Assembly (NCBI GenBank): GCA_029239545.1
Contig: JARBUQ010000126.1
Location: 1 to 9,512 of the forward strand
From: Paenibacillus sp.
GTDB lineage: Bacteria > Bacillota > Bacilli > Paenibacillales > NBRC-103111
DNA: 9,512 nucleotides
Direction of reading: 5' to 3'
The notes under the pieces were generated by a model, which was not told where the DNA came from, did not search any database, and saw only the letters and a program-made list of their open reading frames with translations. Shown here in pieces: positions 7,500 through 9,512 of the stretch. The translations under genes were made by a program, and so were the position numbers. Position 1 is the stretch's first letter; the number at the start of each line of letters is the position of its first letter.

Positions 7500-7584
7500 T
7501 TGTATGAGTCCTCCCAAAAGTAGTTATTCAGTTTGCCATTGACACCCTTGCAATCGTTTGTCTTAACTAAGCTGACGCGTGCGA

Positions 7585-8472
7585 TCAACCCTTAACGGAG
7601 CCGAGCATCACCCCTTTCGCAAAATGCTTTTGCAGAAAGGGATATAAGATTAAGATGGGCAAGGTGGCTAACAGAATCGCCGCCATTCCGATCGTCTCGC
7701 CTGGAGGCTGATTCGCTTGTCGTGCCGCATCTCGTGCTGCAGACGCTAAGGAATTGGTCGTGTCGTTTAGAATTACAATTTGCCGTAATATCACCTGGAC
7801 CGTCCATTTGGACGGATCATTTAAATACAGAATGGCTGCAAAGTAAGTATTCCAGTGTCCTACTGCATAGAACAATCCGAAGGCTGCAAAGGCTGGCTTG
7901 GATAAAGGCACGACGATTTTGGAAAAGATTTGGAGATCATTCGCCCCGTCGATTAATGCCGCTTCATTCAGCTCGCTTGGAATGTTCAAGAAAAACTGTC
8001 GGATCACAATTAAATTAAATGAATTGATTGCACCTGGAATAATAAGGGCCCAATAGCTATTAATTAAGCCTGTCGCTTTGACGATCAAATAGGTCGGGAT
8101 CATTCCTGCACTGAAGATGAAAGTGAATAAGACAAGAAACAAGTAAACTCTTTGACCCCATATATTTCGAGTTATAGCATAGGCCATAGTCGCTGTCAAA
8201 ATCAAATTGACCAGGCTCCCTACTACAGTGATGTAGATCGTTACCCCAATTGAATGAATAAACTCTTTGGAAGCGAGAATGTAAGTGTATGCGTCCGAGA
8301 CCCATCTCCCGGGCCAGAGTATTAATTCTTTCGTTGCATATTCTTCATAAGAAGTAAAGGATACAGCGAAAATGTAGTAAAAAGGAAAAAGCATGACTAG
8401 AGCCAACAAGCCTAACACTACAATGTTAATTCCTTCAGCCAAGCGCTCGGATATTGATTTCTGATTATACAT
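7585..8472 (-). CDS. ABC transporter permease 2 (LplC/MalG-type)
   Basis: This 295-residue integral membrane protein is the second channel subunit of the importer. About six hydrophobic segments can be seen (around 14-38, 74-98, 106-126, 137-157, 192-210 and 261-280). The cytoplasmic EAA loop at 170-189 (EAALIDGANDLQIFSKIVVP) is the contact site for the ATPase. The short C-terminal end FAKGVMLGSVKG is typical of the LplC branch of MalG-type permeases. The ATG at 8472 is preceded by AGGTGA six bases upstream. It starts 21 bases after the permease 1 stop codon, so the two are co-transcribed. No ATP-binding subunit is encoded beside it. In Firmicutes such importers commonly share one MsmX-type ATPase encoded elsewhere. 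Confidence 0.93.
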   Translation of the reverse strand: MYNQKSISERLAEGINIVVLGLLALVMLFPFYYIFAVSFTSYEEYATKELILWPGRWVSDAYTYILASKEFIHSIGVTIYITVVGSLVNLILTATMAYAITRNIWGQRVYLFLVLFTFIFSAGMIPTYLIVKATGLINSYWALIIPGAINSFNLIVIRQFFLNIPSELNEAALIDGANDLQIFSKIVVPLSKPAFAAFGLFYAVGHWNTYFAAILYLNDPSKWTVQVILRQIVILNDTTNSLASAARDAARQANQPPGETIGMAAILLATLPILILYPFLQKHFAKGVMLGSVKG

Positions 8473-8493
8473 AGATTATCACCTGCCTTTTGA

Positions 8494-9471
8494 TTAGAAA
8501 ACGCCATCTTCTCCGAATTTTTTAGCCATCTTATTAGCAGCCAGGATAAGAACGAGACCGACTATGCTTTTGAACAACCCAACGGCTGTCCCGAAGCTAA
8601 AGTCTGCTTGCTGAATTCCTTTAAAATACACGTAGGTGTCCAGTACATTCCCCACTTTCATCGTAAATGGATTCAGCATCAGGAATATTTGTTCGAAGCC
8701 GGAATCCAGCACACTGCCCAGACGGAGAATGAATAATATGACAATGGTGCTGCGCAGTGCCGGAAGCGTAATGTGCCAAATCTGACGCCAACGATTCGCT
8801 CCATCGACTACAGCCGCCTCATACAGGCTTGGACTGATGCCCGACAATGCTGCCAGGAATATTATCGTCCCCCATCCGGCCTCTTTCCAAATGACTTCCA
8901 GAACGATCAGCGGCATGAACCATCCGGGCTCCTGCAGGAATGAGATGGGCTCCATTCCAAAAAGAGGCGAAAAGATCTTGTTAACGATACCCTCTGTCTT
9001 CAGGAAGATGGTAACAATTCCGATTACAACAACCCAAGATAAGAAATGCGGTAAATACAAAATGGATTGAACAATACGCTTGTAACGCTCATTCTTAACC
9101 TCGTTCAGCATGATCGCCAGTACGATGGGGATAGGAAAGGCAAACACGATCTGTAAGAAGGATAAATAAATCGTATTCCATAACACCCTTATAACTTCTT
9201 GGTCGCTAAAGATCGTCTTGAAATGTTTGAGCCCTATCCATTCACTACCGAAGAATCCCAGGAACGGGCTGTAATTCTGGAAGGCGATAATGTTGCCAAG
9301 CATAGGAACGTAACGGTAAACGATAAAGTAAAGCAAGCCAGGCATTAAAAGCAGGAATAAATACCGTTCCTTCCACAGCCGATCCTTCAGTTTCTTGGTC
9401 CTGCGAGGGACTGGGAGCTTAGGAGCTGCAGCTGTTTGTACAAATAGTCCATTGGATTGATTCTTGTTCAC
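8494..9471 (-). CDS. ABC transporter permease 1 (LplB/UgpA-type)
   Basis: This 325-residue integral membrane protein is the first channel subunit of the importer. After a hydrophilic, basic N-terminus (about 1-34) come hydrophobic segments around 36-52, 97-120, 134-157, 185-208, 242-262 and 294-312. The EAA loop at 218-237 (EAAVVDGANRWRQIWHITLP) identifies the ABC permease family. MPGLLYFIVYRYVPMLGNIIAFQNYSPF near the start is characteristic of LplB-like permeases; only the key part is quoted here as Y-R-Y-V-P-M-L-G. The start codon is GTG at 9471, supported by AAGGGAG about six bases upstream; no better ATG lies nearby. It is the first operon gene visible. The promoter, and possibly earlier genes, lie beyond the right edge. 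Confidence 0.92.
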   Translation of the reverse strand: MNKNQSNGLFVQTAAAPKLPVPRRTKKLKDRLWKERYLFLLLMPGLLYFIVYRYVPMLGNIIAFQNYSPFLGFFGSEWIGLKHFKTIFSDQEVIRVLWNTIYLSFLQIVFAFPIPIVLAIMLNEVKNERYKRIVQSILYLPHFLSWVVVIGIVTIFLKTEGIVNKIFSPLFGMEPISFLQEPGWFMPLIVLEVIWKEAGWGTIIFLAALSGISPSLYEAAVVDGANRWRQIWHITLPALRSTIVILFILRLGSVLDSGFEQIFLMLNPFTMKVGNVLDTYVYFKGIQQADFSFGTAVGLFKSIVGLVLILAANKMAKKFGEDGVF

Positions 9472-9512
9472 TCTACACTCCCTTTCTTCAGCCTGGAGGA
9501 AGCACGAATGCG

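Noticed and set aside
7500..7584. A separate promoter for the solute-binding lipoprotein in the 85-base gap
   Set aside because: A TTGCAA element is present but the sequence 17 bases downstream (TGAATA) matches the -10 consensus at only two of six bases. Read-through from the permease genes is enough.

Overview
The window looks like chromosomal DNA of a Firmicute close to Paenibacillus. The reasons are strong Shine-Dalgarno sites of the AAGGAG/GGGAGG type, moderate GC content, a carbohydrate importer of the LplA/LplB/LplC type with no ATPase gene beside it, and a large membrane-spanning AraC-type regulator. These assignments come from recognising protein motifs by eye; no database search was run. 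I saw no mobile element, CRISPR array, tRNA or rRNA.

Left end (1-563): the 5' part of an Eis-like GNAT acetyltransferase gene runs leftwards off the window. A 213-base divergent intergenic region follows. It holds a good extended -10 promoter for the rightward regulator gene and a weaker candidate promoter for the acetyltransferase.

Regulator (564-2804, +): a 746-residue one-component sensor-regulator with two membrane segments around an extracellular domain, a HAMP-like linker, a probable degenerate GGDEF-like middle domain and a C-terminal AraC-type DNA-binding domain. It converges on the leftward operon. A 17-bp perfect inverted repeat between the two ends probably terminates transcription from both sides.

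Leftward operon (9471 down to 2875, -): permease 1 (GTG start), permease 2, solute-binding lipoprotein, a two-domain alpha/beta hydrolase, and a PLP-dependent enzyme of the cysteine synthase fold. The two permeases and the lipoprotein would form an oligosaccharide-type importer powered by a shared MsmX-like ATPase encoded elsewhere. The hydrolase and the PLP enzyme overlap by 8 bases and are probably translationally coupled. A hairpin just after the lipoprotein stop codon could leave the two enzymes expressed at a lower level than the binding protein. The operon promoter lies beyond the right edge.

Most interesting is the pairing of an esterase-like hydrolase with a CysK-fold enzyme behind a carbohydrate-type importer. 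This suggests uptake and cleavage of an unusual ester or amino-acid conjugate rather than a plain sugar, but the substrate cannot be read from the sequence. No gene here stands out as a wholly new protein family.
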